Positions 9,601 through 17,181 are shown, numbered from the stretch's first letter. The stretch: 64,000 nucleotides of DNA from Aerococcaceae bacterium zg-252 (GCA_016237705.1 CP066204.1:1064001-1128000), one strand, 5' to 3'. A program made the numbers and translations. Notes: a model not told the origin generated them from the letters alone.

Positions 9601-10403
9601 ACTACTGTTTTAATCCCAAAATCATTTAGTTTATCAAAAACTGGCATTAATTGATTTGACAAGCCCTCTTTCAAACCATCGACTGCTTGGTCAACAGTTT
9701 TAAATTCCGTTGCTAATTTTTGAAACCCTTTTGAATTCCCAACCTTTTGAACAGCTTCAAAGAAGTCTTCTGTTTTGATTCTTCCGTTTTGCACAGCCAT
9801 AATCATTTCATCTGTGGATAATCCCATTTCTCTAGCAACCGCTGAAATCCCAGCTGGTGTTTGCTCTAACATCAATTTAAAATCTTGCCATGAAACCATC
9901 GGCTTAGCAGCCATTTGAACACCTTGTTGGCTTAATGTTTTCATCGCTTGGGCTGGATTTTCTGCTGCAGCTGCTAACCCACCAAACCCTTTTACTAGTT
10001 CTGATGTATTCTTCGTACCAACTGCTGCTAACTGACCATAAGTGTTGGCCATATCTGATGCAGAGTACACTGTTTGTGTAGCGTAATCTTGCATTGATTT
10101 TTTTGCAGCCTGTATCTCGCTATCTGTTTTACCAATAATTTGCATGTTCCCCTCAAACGTAGACCACGCTTTTTTAGAACCCGTAAGTTCACCATAAAGT
10201 TCTGAAACACCGTTGGTGATAGTACCAATCCCCTTACTAATCGCAGAACTCACAAGATTAGCACCCAAAACAGACTTGAACACACTACCAACTTTTGAAA
10301 CACCGCCACCTAAACCAGACAAAAGCCCCTTCAGCCTACCAACGCCAGCTTCTGCCTTATCACCATCTAAGTCTACCTTTATCAATACTGAACCGTCTGC
10401 CAC
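6627..10403 (-). CDS. Tail tape measure protein (TP901 family)
   Basis: 1258 residues, the largest gene in the window. The N-terminal ~250 residues contain the TP901 core (region around 'STFEGNMQIIGKTDSEIQ' and 'AMKTLSQQGVQ'). The middle is rich in Ala, Gly, Val and Ile with many hydrophobic helices. Two 47-residue near-identical repeats lie at about residues 680-726 and 727-773 (ISEGAANII.../ISEGVANVI...), and shorter Gly-Ile-Gly-Thr-Gly repeats occur near residues 480-525. The protein sets tail length and passes through the host envelope during DNA entry. At about 0.15 nm per residue the tail would be about 190 nm, which is an inference. Confidence 0.93.
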   Translation of the reverse strand: MADGSVLIKVDLDGDKAEAGVGRLKGLLSGLGGGVSKVGSVFKSVLGANLVSSAISKGIGTITNGVSELYGELTGSKKAWSTFEGNMQIIGKTDSEIQAAKKSMQDYATQTVYSASDMANTYGQLAAVGTKNTSELVKGFGGLAAAAENPAQAMKTLSQQGVQMAAKPMVSWQDFKLMLEQTPAGISAVAREMGLSTDEMIMAVQNGRIKTEDFFEAVQKVGNSKGFQKLATEFKTVDQAVDGLKEGLSNQLMPVFDKLNDFGIKTVVALSNALEKIDFTKIAEGLGKFLAKIDVEKIIGKIGETIGKVAQKVQQFVKGFTDSGAVIAFVNALKDLGGALKHVFSAFKGGETNFAGLGKVIGDVVAAISKAVSAVAKFIASLSPGTIKGIAIGFVSLVAGIKAIIVGFKAFNFLKAFNPFGLFKKGAESALGKVGKSSSKLASVIKNVFTGIGNVIKSTGTAIKTVLQGVSGVIKTLGPSIASAAKGIGTGLAATFKSLGSGIATASKGIGTGLATAFKGLGSAIASIPVANVLALGAAIALVCAGLALLGTQGEGVKLVLEGLGEAVAVIVESLGNGLATIITALGSAFAELALAIGTAVATIITAVLPLAEIIGNVFISVVKIIADAVVQIVQAIAPFIPAITHMVEVVVSRLPEIITAFSGLVDSVGTAIANIVTAISEGAANIIAALVPLVAEFGNTALKVGSAISQIVTAVANGLAQVVAAISEGVANVITALVPLAKEIGNIALKVGTAISQIVTAVSNGFVKIVNAVSKGVGNVVEKFSGFVEKISGLIKTFGETIEKVIDSFSRLGESIRGIIDEIGDTAKEIGEAFQTIADALASLDGVDLLGIGAGLTAIGAALTGINLTANVGGFAESVSKLASALGELPDISTLGADFTAIKDGLAGIKDNADNASTGLSAVKTSLSELPDLATIGSNLGKIKTNLTEIGTNATTAATALNMLGIAITQLKNAFTSAMTAIGTNVTTTVTKITSTWQTALNTMRTVTTAALNMVKQVFTQAMTGINQAVTSGMNSVKQTFQRASDDMARIGREAGTKSMQNLSSAIQSGQGQVSSAMRSVLNSAANVARGAVGMFVSIGAQIANGLAQGMYSALGAITAAANAMIAQANRAARARAMIHSPSRLFAKTVGRYIPEGVAMGVNQHTDKLEKSMGNMIDSVSHYKVEDLIGVGNAKLSGSIRGNGMQLNGVGSGTTNYNSYTLNANGGNRDDFFTPENMKRLIRELAYYTTQEGGRMA

Positions 10404-10417
10404 CTAATCACTCCTTT

Positions 10418-11014
10418 CTAATAAGAATCATCAGGCAACCCATATTGATTTTGAAGCTTTCGCATCTCCTCTTTGTACTTAGCATCATCATGCTTCGACG
10501 GTTTCCAAGAACGAATACGCAACACATTCATGAATTTTGTATTATCAGGCAACCCATTTAACAATGCATTAAATTTTCGCCAGTGAAGATTATCTTGCTT
10601 ATCAATTAAATCAATACCATATGCCTGCATAAAACTCGCATAAATATAATCACTATCGTGCTTAAAACTAAATAAAGGACGCTCATCTCCGATATCATCC
10701 TCTTCCTCTTGCTTGAGTTGCGGTAATGGATTCCCCATTAAATCATATTCAATCGGCTTCACCTTGTCCGTTTTCGGTTGAATATGCTCTTCGATTACCA
10801 ACTGCAACACTTCTAGTGCCTCTTGTGGTGCTAATACTTCTTCAAAGTTAACATCCGTCAATATCATCAAACCAACATAGCCTTTAATAATTGGAAATAC
10901 CTCTTTGTCCGACAACATTTCAATTAATTTAAAAACACGGTTAAACGATAAATCTAAAGCATACGTACCACAATCCAGCACCAGCTCATCTTTTAATGGT
11001 CTTGATAAATCCAT
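10418..11014 (-). CDS. Bacteriophage Gp15 family protein (tail assembly chaperone partner)
   Basis: 198 residues that resemble the Gp15 family: N-terminal 'CGTYALDLSFNRVFKL', then 'ALEVLQLVIEEHIQ', and a C-terminal 'SYIYASFMQAYGIDLID'-like helix pair ('SDYIYASFMQAYGIDL') with 'LHWRKFNALLNGLPD'. Gp15 sits between the tail tube and the tape measure in many Firmicutes siphophages and acts in tail assembly, probably as the second tail chaperone. The start codon overlaps the upstream stop by one base (TAATG), so translation is probably coupled by reinitiation. Confidence 0.82.
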   Translation of the reverse strand: MDLSRPLKDELVLDCGTYALDLSFNRVFKLIEMLSDKEVFPIIKGYVGLMILTDVNFEEVLAPQEALEVLQLVIEEHIQPKTDKVKPIEYDLMGNPLPQLKQEEEDDIGDERPLFSFKHDSDYIYASFMQAYGIDLIDKQDNLHWRKFNALLNGLPDNTKFMNVLRIRSWKPSKHDDAKYKEEMRKLQNQYGLPDDSY

Positions 11015-11376
11015 TAGGATAAATACTTAGACAAGGTATTATGCGTAGTTTCCGTTTGTGCTTTATACTCATCTACAATGCCAAAAAACATTTCTAAAAA
11101 GATATTCAACGCTTGTACTGTGGATTCGCCAGCAAACGCATAAATCTTATCAAACGCTTCTGCATCAAATAATTCTGTGATAGCCACTTTCAAATCTGAT
11201 TTAATCTCTTCAACAATCTTTATATCTTGTCTTTCAGCATATTCTTCGCCACGGTCTTTAAAACTATTCGCACTATTTTCAAATCGCTTTAAACTCTCAT
11301 CGTTTGCCACAAATTCAAGTTGAAACTCTCCAAAATCTACTGGAATAACATTTCGACGCTTTATAAATTTAACCAT
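11014..11376 (-). CDS. Tail assembly chaperone (DUF6673-like)
   Basis: 120 residues, acidic and helical. Its place directly after the tail tube gene and before Gp15/tape measure is the position of the G-type tail chaperone. Motif-level resemblance is to DUF6673 proteins ('VDFGEFQLEFVANDESLKRF'). No slippery heptamer is visible at its 3' end, so a programmed frameshift into the next gene is not supported; the two genes meet at TAATG instead. It starts after a terminator that separates it from the tail tube gene, so it may be expressed at a lower level. Confidence 0.7.
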   Translation of the reverse strand: MVKFIKRRNVIPVDFGEFQLEFVANDESLKRFENSANSFKDRGEEYAERQDIKIVEEIKSDLKVAITELFDAEAFDKIYAFAGESTVQALNIFLEMFFGIVDEYKAQTETTHNTLSKYLS

Positions 11377-11401
11377 TAATGATTCACTCCTTTATCAAAA
11401 C

Positions 11402-11424
11402 AAAAAGGGAGCGTAATGCCCCCC
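11402..11424 (-). terminator. Rho-independent terminator after the tail tube gene
   Basis: On the minus strand a GGGGGC/GCTCCC stem (11418-11423 with 11407-11412, one G-T pair) with loop ATTAC is followed by TTTTT. It lies just after the major tail protein stop. Partial termination here would give more tail tube than chaperone and tape measure transcript, as known in other siphophages. Confidence 0.75.
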
Positions 11425-11433
11425 ATAACACTT

Positions 11434-11883
11434 TTATCCACCAACAACGGCACTTTCTTTTGGCAACTTAATCCAACGAATGGTGCACTCGAATTTTTCA
11501 TATTCCGTTGCATCGCCGTCTCCAGCTTTAATTCCAGAAACATTGGCTACACCGACATGTTGCATTTTACCGTCGGATGATACAACCTTAAACCAAACGC
11601 GTCGGTCATCTCCGATTTTGTATCGCATGCCTGCAATAATTTTTTGTGCTTCATCTTCAGGGTCATACACACCTTCAAACGAATACCCTGCTGAAACACT
11701 AATAACCGTTTCTTCAGGTGTTCCGTCACCGTCATAATACCCCGTATCATCCGTATCTTCATCGGTTTCATCATTAGCCGTTGCGATATACTTAGCTAAT
11801 AACTTAAATTCAATTGATTCTGCATTTTCTTCACCTTTGTAAGGCGCAATATAATGTTTGCGTAAGGCATTTTTTCTTCTCAT
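11434..11883 (-). CDS. Major tail (tube) protein
   Basis: 149 residues. Position between the Minor_capsid_3-like tail terminator gene and the tail chaperones, and followed by its own terminator, is diagnostic. The sequence has the Asp/Gly-rich 'GYYDGDGTPE' loop, then 'VSAGYSFEGVYDPEDEAQ', typical of TP901-1-like tail tube proteins, which stack as hexamers. It would be one of the most abundant virion proteins. The protein starts MRRKNALRKHYIAPYKGE one base upstream of the preceding gene's stop codon region. Confidence 0.85.
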   Translation of the reverse strand: MRRKNALRKHYIAPYKGEENAESIEFKLLAKYIATANDETDEDTDDTGYYDGDGTPEETVISVSAGYSFEGVYDPEDEAQKIIAGMRYKIGDDRRVWFKVVSSDGKMQHVGVANVSGIKAGDGDATEYEKFECTIRWIKLPKESAVVGG

Positions 11884-12288
11884 TTAATTTATTCCTCCAT
11901 TAATTTCTAATTTTGCTGTTACATCCACCACATAGACAAAAAAGCCCTGTTCGTCTTTCTCATTCAAGAAAGGCTTATCTACCGTCAATCCTAAGAAGAG
12001 ATAGGCATTCTGTTCACTTGGCAATTCTAAAAAAGGGTCAGACAACGCAGATTCAATCAACCATAAGGTCGCATCACATGTCTTTTGGTCTTTAGATTTA
12101 ATCGCAATTTCAAACGGCAAACTCATCTCAGTGGTGCCGTCCATATACGATTTTTCAACCTTTCCCCCTGGCAGTGAATACACAACCAAGTCTTCCTGGT
12201 CAGATAAAAAATCTAGCCGAGCCACTAACGGTAGCGACAAAGTATTTAAATGTTGAATCAACATTAATTGAAAATCATTCTTTTTCAA
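11884..12288 (-). CDS. Tail terminator / minor capsid protein (Minor_capsid_3-like)
   Basis: 134 residues with a TTG start at 12288. I prefer this over the ATG at 12327 because GGGGGTG lies 5 bases upstream of the TTG and the start overlaps the preceding stop (TTGA), while the ATG would overlap that gene by 43 bases. The N-terminus 'KKNDFQLMLIQHLNTLSLPL' and the C-terminal 'FVYVVDVTAKLEI' fit the phage minor capsid 3 / tail terminator fold that caps the tail tube at the head end. Confidence 0.7.
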   Translation of the reverse strand: MKKNDFQLMLIQHLNTLSLPLVARLDFLSDQEDLVVYSLPGGKVEKSYMDGTTEMSLPFEIAIKSKDQKTCDATLWLIESALSDPFLELPSEQNAYLFLGLTVDKPFLNEKDEQGFFVYVVDVTAKLEINGGIN

Positions 12289-12677
12289 GGATTCACCCCC
12301 ATTGCCCTCAATGCCACGATACCCCACTGCTTCTTAGTTTCAGCAGGAACTTTTTTATCCCACCTAGCACTTGTGCCCGGTGTCTTTTTATACTTTTTAA
12401 TCTCTTCCAAATTTGCAAAAAAACAACGCCGTTGTTTGTCCGTGTAAAACAAATCATTCTTCTTACCATAATAGACACGTCTAGCATATACCGCTGAATA
12501 TTTTACACCCTCTTTAGTAGCACTAGCGGATGCCCTTAAATCGCCACGATAGCGTGGTACATAACGGTCCATATCTAACAACGCCTGATTAATCATCGCA
12601 ATTCGCCCACGAACAACTGCAGCAGGTCCCACTTTAGCTTCTAACTTTTTTAAATCCACTTTAACTTCAACGCCCAT
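12285..12677 (-). CDS. Phage minor capsid protein (Minor_capsid_2-like head closure/joining)
   Basis: 130 residues resembling Minor_capsid_2: 'VRGRIAMINQALLDMDRYVP' followed by 'GDLRASA' and a 'YARRVYYG' segment, then a C-terminal 'ARWDKKVPAETKKQW' helix. HK97 gp10-type proteins share this pattern and work at the head-tail interface. It sits between Minor_capsid_1-like and tail terminator genes, overlapping the downstream one by four bases and meeting the upstream one at 12677, which is the usual order. Confidence 0.75.
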   Translation of the reverse strand: MGVEVKVDLKKLEAKVGPAAVVRGRIAMINQALLDMDRYVPRYRGDLRASASATKEGVKYSAVYARRVYYGKKNDLFYTDKQRRCFFANLEEIKKYKKTPGTSARWDKKVPAETKKQWGIVALRAMGVNP

Positions 12678-13009
12678 TACACTACCTCCAGTTCATAGCT
12701 AAACACTTTCGGTTGAAACGGATGCATATTTATTTGAAACCCAGTTACTTTGTATTCACGTTGCCCATCAATAATAATGGCATGTAGCCAATCATAATCC
12801 AAGTCAATCGATACATATTCCGGATAAATAAAAATCACTCCTTGATGTGAGCGTGTACTATTTTTAACATAATGCTGAACAGATACACTCCGGTCAAAAC
12901 GAACAGGAGAAAGGTCAAACGGTTCACCGTAAGATTCCTTCCCCCACTCATCTCTCCCCACTAGCAACTTCACTTTTAAACTATCTACTAACCAACGTTT
13001 ATCGATCAT
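12677..13009 (-). CDS. Putative minor capsid protein (Minor_capsid_1-like)
   Basis: 110 residues from ATG at 13009 (GGGGTG upstream). A further in-frame extension to 13039 exists but would deepen the overlap with the upstream connector gene, which already overlaps by 11 bases. The central 'RFDRSVSVQHYVKNSTRSHQGVIF' and 'GQREYKVTGFQ' segments fit Minor_capsid_1, a head completion protein found with portal-MuF-scaffold clusters. Confidence 0.72.
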   Translation of the reverse strand: MIDKRWLVDSLKVKLLVGRDEWGKESYGEPFDLSPVRFDRSVSVQHYVKNSTRSHQGVIFIYPEYVSIDLDYDWLHAIIIDGQREYKVTGFQINMHPFQPKVFSYELEVV

Positions 13010-13385
13010 AAGACACCCCAGAATAGCCAAAACCAGCAAGTTTCAGCAAGTTTTCAGCATCAGCTGATAAATTATACCGTCCACCCATAAAATCGCTAGA
13101 ACGGTCACTCAGCGTCACAATCGTGCGTCCGATATTAAAGTGAGACGCTACAATTCTATCTTCAACTGATGTAACACCCGTTTTATCCAGATATGCCATT
13201 TGAACTGCTAGCGCTCGCTTAAAAAGCTCCTTACGTTCCGGAACATCTGTCTCAAAATCGACATGATTGTAGAAATTGTTTGTGTATAAAATTAAGGATG
13301 TTTCAGCAGGTAAATACAATTGGCTAAACGTTTGAGATAACTCAACCCCAAACCTTTCCAACTCTTCTTCAGTTAAATAGACCAT
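12999..13385 (-). CDS. Phage head-tail connector protein
   Basis: 128 residues from ATG at 13385, with GGGAGG upstream. The helical protein starts 'VYLTEEELERFGVEL' and ends with 'DAENLLKLAGFGYSGVSYDR', a layout seen in gp6-like connectors ('GxxLS..A...L..AGL.yrGV'). Connectors form the ring under the portal. Synteny with the capsid gene upstream and the minor capsid genes downstream supports the role; the sequence match alone is modest. Confidence 0.68.
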   Translation of the reverse strand: MVYLTEEELERFGVELSQTFSQLYLPAETSLILYTNNFYNHVDFETDVPERKELFKRALAVQMAYLDKTGVTSVEDRIVASHFNIGRTIVTLSDRSSDFMGGRYNLSADAENLLKLAGFGYSGVSYDR

Positions 13386-13406
13386 AAATAATCCTCCCCT
13401 CAATGC

Positions 13407-13433
13407 AAAAAGGGCGGATTATTCATCTGCCCC
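13407..13433 (-). terminator. Possible rho-independent terminator after the capsid-side genes
   Basis: Minus strand GGGCAGAT/ATCCGCCC stem (one A-C mismatch) with loop GAATA, followed by TTTTT. It overlaps the 3' end and stop of the 75-residue gene and precedes the connector gene. Confidence 0.55.
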
Positions 13434-13646
13434 TTCAACTTCTTTTTTAACTTTACGGCTTGGTTTCTTTTGCTTTTCTTCCGGTTCTTCTAGTGCCGTC
13501 AGAAACTTACCTAAAGTCGGATGGATGGCTTCAGCACGGACATTAATATCATCTGCTTTCACTTTCTCCATTTCCACCACATCACCAGCCGTGTACTCTT
13601 CTTTTTCTTTCTCCAAGAAAAAGTTAACGTTCACTTTATGCTTCAT
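13419..13646 (-). CDS. Small hypothetical phage head protein
   Basis: 75 residues, very charged, with a Lys/Glu-rich tail ending 'EVEGADE'. No family recognised. It lies between the major capsid protein and the connector, a slot that in related phages holds a small head or Rho-termination-like accessory protein. AGAGGTGATTAA precedes the ATG. No membrane segment or catalytic motif is visible. Confidence 0.6.
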   Translation of the reverse strand: MKHKVNVNFFLEKEKEEYTAGDVVEMEKVKADDINVRAEAIHPTLGKFLTALEEPEEKQKKPSRKVKKEVEGADE

Positions 13647-13657
13647 TTAATCACCTC

Positions 13658-14539
13658 TTATAATCCGGCAGAGGTTACTTTAACAACGGCTTTTTTGTTG
13701 TCATCTAACATAAACGTACCACCTTTAGCAGCTGCTTGTAATTGAACACCATCAAAGTCAATGGCTTCAATTGTTCGAGCTGTCGTAATACCAATGAATG
13801 GAATCACGATACCATTAGGTGAGAAGATTGCTGCTACTCCTGTTTCAAAGTATTGCGCTGGTGTTTCCTCCAACGTAAAGCCTTTGTATTTTAATAAGCC
13901 ATTGTTATCTAATGACACTGATGACCCTTTAGCCGTTGTGTTAGCAGGCATATCAATAATCGCATTATACAATTCTGGACGTAAATACACCGTGATTGGC
14001 GCTGTCACCTCGTTATTCACATAATAAGCATTAATATCATTGAATAACTTCTTAACATTCGCTTCAGTAAAATCAGCTAACGTCTCAGTCTTACCAGCAT
14101 TATCCGATAAATATTTACCAATACGCTTATTAATTTTTCGTGTTTGTGCTTCTGATTGTAATTTGAAACGGTCAGCAACTGCCGCATCTAAGTTGTTGTT
14201 AACCGTGTAGCGGTCAATTCCTTCATGGATTGCTAAAGTATAGTCATACTCCACATCCGTATCCGCATAGATTACCTCAACTAAATTACCAAAACGGGTA
14301 GACTTTGCTGTTCCTGTTCCCATACCAGTATTAGCATCCGTACTATATTCACCAATAACCACTGGTGTGTTGTTTGTCTTAACAGAAAAAGCTTTCGCAT
14401 TCATTTGAACACCGTCCAAAATTTGAATCGCTGATGTTGCACCAGAGAACGCTTTTCTTACTTCGAATACCGTTGATAATACACCTTTATATTGTTTTTG
14501 ATACGTACGTACCGCTAAATTTTGATTTGTATTTGTCAT
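13658..14539 (-). CDS. Major capsid protein
   Basis: 293 residues, directly after the scaffold gene. The protein begins 'TNTNQNLAVRTYQKQYKG' and contains an E-loop-like region and 'VYLRPELYNAIIDMPA', with 'FSPNGIVIPFIGITTART' near the C-terminus, matching capsid proteins of Lactococcus and Streptococcus siphophages with HK97-like fold. No N-terminal cleaved delta domain is apparent; a separate scaffold gene is present instead. It would be the most abundant head protein. Confidence 0.85.
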   Translation of the reverse strand: MTNTNQNLAVRTYQKQYKGVLSTVFEVRKAFSGATSAIQILDGVQMNAKAFSVKTNNTPVVIGEYSTDANTGMGTGTAKSTRFGNLVEVIYADTDVEYDYTLAIHEGIDRYTVNNNLDAAVADRFKLQSEAQTRKINKRIGKYLSDNAGKTETLADFTEANVKKLFNDINAYYVNNEVTAPITVYLRPELYNAIIDMPANTTAKGSSVSLDNNGLLKYKGFTLEETPAQYFETGVAAIFSPNGIVIPFIGITTARTIEAIDFDGVQLQAAAKGGTFMLDDNKKAVVKVTSAGL

Positions 14540-14554
14540 TGTTTTACTCCTGTT

Positions 14555-15106
14555 CTATTTGTAATTGTCTATAACATCCTGGAATGGGTCTTTTGCCTTA
14601 ACCCCCATATCCACCGATGGATTACCCTTTGCTGAAAAGGTCGGCTTCACTTCTTCTTGGCCACCACTAAAGTGTGGATATTTCTCTAGCACTTTTTGAA
14701 TCGCTTGGTCAATCGTTGTTTCATCACTCACCAAACGTTCCGCTAGCGCCACCACATCTTCAACAGAATCAGCAATCACCCCTTGTTTTAAAGCAGCATT
14801 TTCTGCTTCTAAGGATTTAATACGGCTATCCGCATTCGATAATGCCTCTTCTTTTGATTTTAAAGCCTCACTTTGCTTTTCAGCTTCCGACTTTTGCGAC
14901 TCCTGCCAATCTTGATAGGCTTTCAAAGCATTTTTAGCCGCTTCTGCATCTTCAAAGCCTAGGTCTCTGATCGCTTTAGAATAACCACTATTATGCTCTT
15001 TAGTCCCAATACGATTGACATCTTCTTGAGTAAACACCTTTGTTTCCTCAACTTCCAAGTTATTTTGATTGGTTGCTTGGTCAACACTTGTTTGTTCTTC
15101 TGCCAT
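14555..15106 (-). CDS. Phage scaffold protein (DUF4355-type)
   Basis: 183 residues, acidic, with a long predicted coiled coil at about residues 65-120 (repeated 'SEAEKQ', 'SKEEAL', 'SLEAEN') and the 'FTQEDVNRI' motif near residue 25 typical of phage scaffold proteins. The C-terminal 'DPFQDVIDNYK' may be the capsid-binding end. It lies immediately upstream of the major capsid gene in the transcription direction, as expected. It would be lost during head maturation. Confidence 0.83.
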   Translation of the reverse strand: MAEEQTSVDQATNQNNLEVEETKVFTQEDVNRIGTKEHNSGYSKAIRDLGFEDAEAAKNALKAYQDWQESQKSEAEKQSEALKSKEEALSNADSRIKSLEAENAALKQGVIADSVEDVVALAERLVSDETTIDQAIQKVLEKYPHFSGGQEEVKPTFSAKGNPSVDMGVKAKDPFQDVIDNYK

Positions 15107-15186
15107 TCTAGGCCCTCCTATATAGCGATAGGTCGCTTATTTCTGTTCTTTAACGTCTGCAGATAAAGACATAAAATTGCGTACAC

Positions 15187-15219
15187 AAAAAGCACCTAAC
15201 TGTTATAGTTACGTGCTTT
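15187..15219 (-). terminator. Strong rho-independent terminator after the MuF/candidate immunity pair
   Basis: A 7-bp AAAGCAC/GTGCTTT stem continues, after one C-C mismatch, into TAACT/AGTTA with loop ATAAC on the minus strand, and is followed by TTTTTGTG. It begins two bases after the stop of the 91-residue gene and separates it from the scaffold-capsid genes. Confidence 0.8.
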
Positions 15220-15221
15220 AA

Positions 15222-15497
15222 TTAATCATTATCTCCATAAATGATAGAATCGTAAATTTTATACAGCTCAATCCCAACATCATTAACGACATCTTGGTTT
15301 ATCATTCCATCGTGCACAATCGCTAAATCCAGCGCATTCATAAAATCGTCATATGTATCTATGTCATTAAAATGAAAAATAACAAATCCATCCACAATAT
15401 CAATAGAGTAATTAGTGCTCACCGCAAACTCAACTTTAAAAGAAGGTGCTTTTTCATTAATAAAATTATATTGTTTTTCTGTTATTTTGATTTCCAT
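15222..15497 (-). CDS. Small acidic protein, candidate immunity protein for the MuF C-terminal toxin
   Basis: 91 residues from ATG at 15497, where GGAGGT lies 7 bases upstream; a GTG at 15503 would be 1 base from it. The protein is acidic (DDFMNALD, YGDND C-terminus), soluble and not recognised as a phage structural family. It is placed directly after the MuF gene and before a strong terminator. In MuF polymorphic toxin systems the immunity gene commonly sits here, so I infer immunity. It could instead be an unrelated cargo gene. Confidence 0.55.
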   Translation of the reverse strand: MEIKITEKQYNFINEKAPSFKVEFAVSTNYSIDIVDGFVIFHFNDIDTYDDFMNALDLAIVHDGMINQDVVNDVGIELYKIYDSIIYGDND

Positions 15498-15502
15498 TAA
15501 CA

Positions 15503-17179
15503 CTACCTCCTTTTTGTTTGCGGAACAGTTTGTATCAATTGTCCAGTAATATTATTTACTGTCACCTTTGCATATTCTCCGTAGTACACAGTTACCGTTG
15601 AGTCGCTATTACTAGGACGTACTCTACCATTTTTTAGTGCATCAATAACGTGTTCTACTTCAACACCACTCCTAAACTTACCAGTTTTAGGGTCTGCATT
15701 AGTCCCTAACAACCGTTCAATAAAATGTTTACTCTGAGATTTAATCACAATACCGTCTGAAGTTGTTTGCCCTACTATTTCTTTTTCTACCCGATTCTTA
15801 TACTTTACATAGTCACCAAAACTAGAAAATGCTGAAATCATATTGGATTTCCGGCTAGTAAAATAGTCTTTCAAGAATCCATATCTCTCACTATCATTAT
15901 ACTTCATTTTAATCAAATCATCGAGTGATTTCGGCACATTTTTATCACCCAGGACATCTTTATAACGTTTGTATCGCTTAGCCATTCGCTCATATTCAGC
16001 TTCAGGAATAACATTCTTATAGTCAGCTTTAACTCCTGACTTATGATACTTCACACGTTCCATATCATACCGCAAGAAATCATGTTTCTTAATCCAGCTA
16101 TCCAAAGCACCACGCAACTTAATATCATTCAACTTATATTTTTGAATCAAGCCTTTATCACCTAATTGCTCAGCGACATGTAACATCTCTTTGTTATAAC
16201 GAATCTGTCTTTCTAACGCCCGTTGCTTGGCTTCCACATTCGCATTTTGTATCGCTTGTTCTTCGGTTAAATTTTTCAACTCATCGGGTAATTCGGGTTT
16301 GTAGTTAACACCAGGTATAAACGGTGTCATCACATGGCCACAGTTGATACCTAGACATCCACCAGGCTCACCATAACCATAATCAAGCAAGGATAATATT
16401 CTTTCTCCTGCTTCCGTTCTCGCAAGTCCTTTGGTCACGATTTGCCCCTGCAAAGGCGCACACATTTCTCTAGCGCTTGCTTTAACAGAATAATAAAAAG
16501 TATCGATGCCAACTTCTTCAGCAGGTTTCTCTCGCATTTCACGGTACGTACGATACACGGTTGATTTAATGACATTCCTTGCATAAACATCTGCTTTCCA
16601 ACGCTTACCACCCCTATCCGTAAAACCAGTAAATCCACGTTTAAACATTGACATCGTCGCTTCGGATATCGCTTGTTCAGCTGATTTCGTACCCGTCACG
16701 ACACTTGCGACGGATTGCGTGACAATGTCTTGATACATCGCTCTTGACGCTTGTGGCAGTGACGTATTAATTAAGTTATCCACTTCTCTAAACGACTGAC
16801 TTGCTAGTGCTTGTAAAGCTCGTTGAACTTCATAATTATCAACATTTGTACCGTCTCTGCCCATATCTTCTAACAACTGCTGCTTAGTATCCTGATAGAT
16901 TTTATACCCTTCATCTGCAATGATTTCACGGAACTTGGCTTCAGCAATACCACTAGCACGAACAATCAACTTCACATTAGCTTCATTCAACAAATGCAAA
17001 GCATTCAACTTCTCCAGTTGCCAAATATAGGGTGTCTTATTAAGATTTGCAGTCCCTCTGGCTCGCAACTTCTTAATAATTTCATCGAATAAATCCAACG
17101 TCAGTTGATGGTAAACATCCGCAATTTGATTAACGAATGCATCCAACTGTTCATCATTTTGAATAAAATCCCATTTCAT
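15503..17179 (-). CDS. MuF-type phage minor head protein with C-terminal BECR-fold-like nuclease (toxin) domain
   Basis: 558 residues. The first ~400 residues are a phage minor capsid 2 / MuF protein: it contains 'KSAEQAISEATMSMFKRG', 'YARNVIKSTVYRTYREM', 'SAREMCAPLQGQIV' and 'GGCLGINCGHVMTPFIPGV'. These proteins line the portal and can be ejected with DNA. The last ~89 residues (470-558) form a separate compact domain with H485, 'GVEVEHVIDALKNGRV' (H510), 'TVTVYYGEYAKVTVNNITG' and a terminal 'IQTVP', the strand order expected for phage Barnase-EndoU-ColicinE5/D-RelE-like (PBECR) nucleases. Family assignment of the tail domain is from memory of motif layout, not a search. Confidence 0.78.
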   Translation of the reverse strand: MKWDFIQNDEQLDAFVNQIADVYHQLTLDLFDEIIKKLRARGTANLNKTPYIWQLEKLNALHLLNEANVKLIVRASGIAEAKFREIIADEGYKIYQDTKQQLLEDMGRDGTNVDNYEVQRALQALASQSFREVDNLINTSLPQASRAMYQDIVTQSVASVVTGTKSAEQAISEATMSMFKRGFTGFTDRGGKRWKADVYARNVIKSTVYRTYREMREKPAEEVGIDTFYYSVKASAREMCAPLQGQIVTKGLARTEAGERILSLLDYGYGEPGGCLGINCGHVMTPFIPGVNYKPELPDELKNLTEEQAIQNANVEAKQRALERQIRYNKEMLHVAEQLGDKGLIQKYKLNDIKLRGALDSWIKKHDFLRYDMERVKYHKSGVKADYKNVIPEAEYERMAKRYKRYKDVLGDKNVPKSLDDLIKMKYNDSERYGFLKDYFTSRKSNMISAFSSFGDYVKYKNRVEKEIVGQTTSDGIVIKSQSKHFIERLLGTNADPKTGKFRSGVEVEHVIDALKNGRVRPSNSDSTVTVYYGEYAKVTVNNITGQLIQTVPQTKRR

Positions 17180-17181
17180 GA

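Noticed and set aside
11000-11030. Programmed -1 or +1 frameshift between the two tail chaperone-type genes
   Set aside because: The junction is a simple TAATG overlap with no slippery heptamer or stimulatory hairpin.
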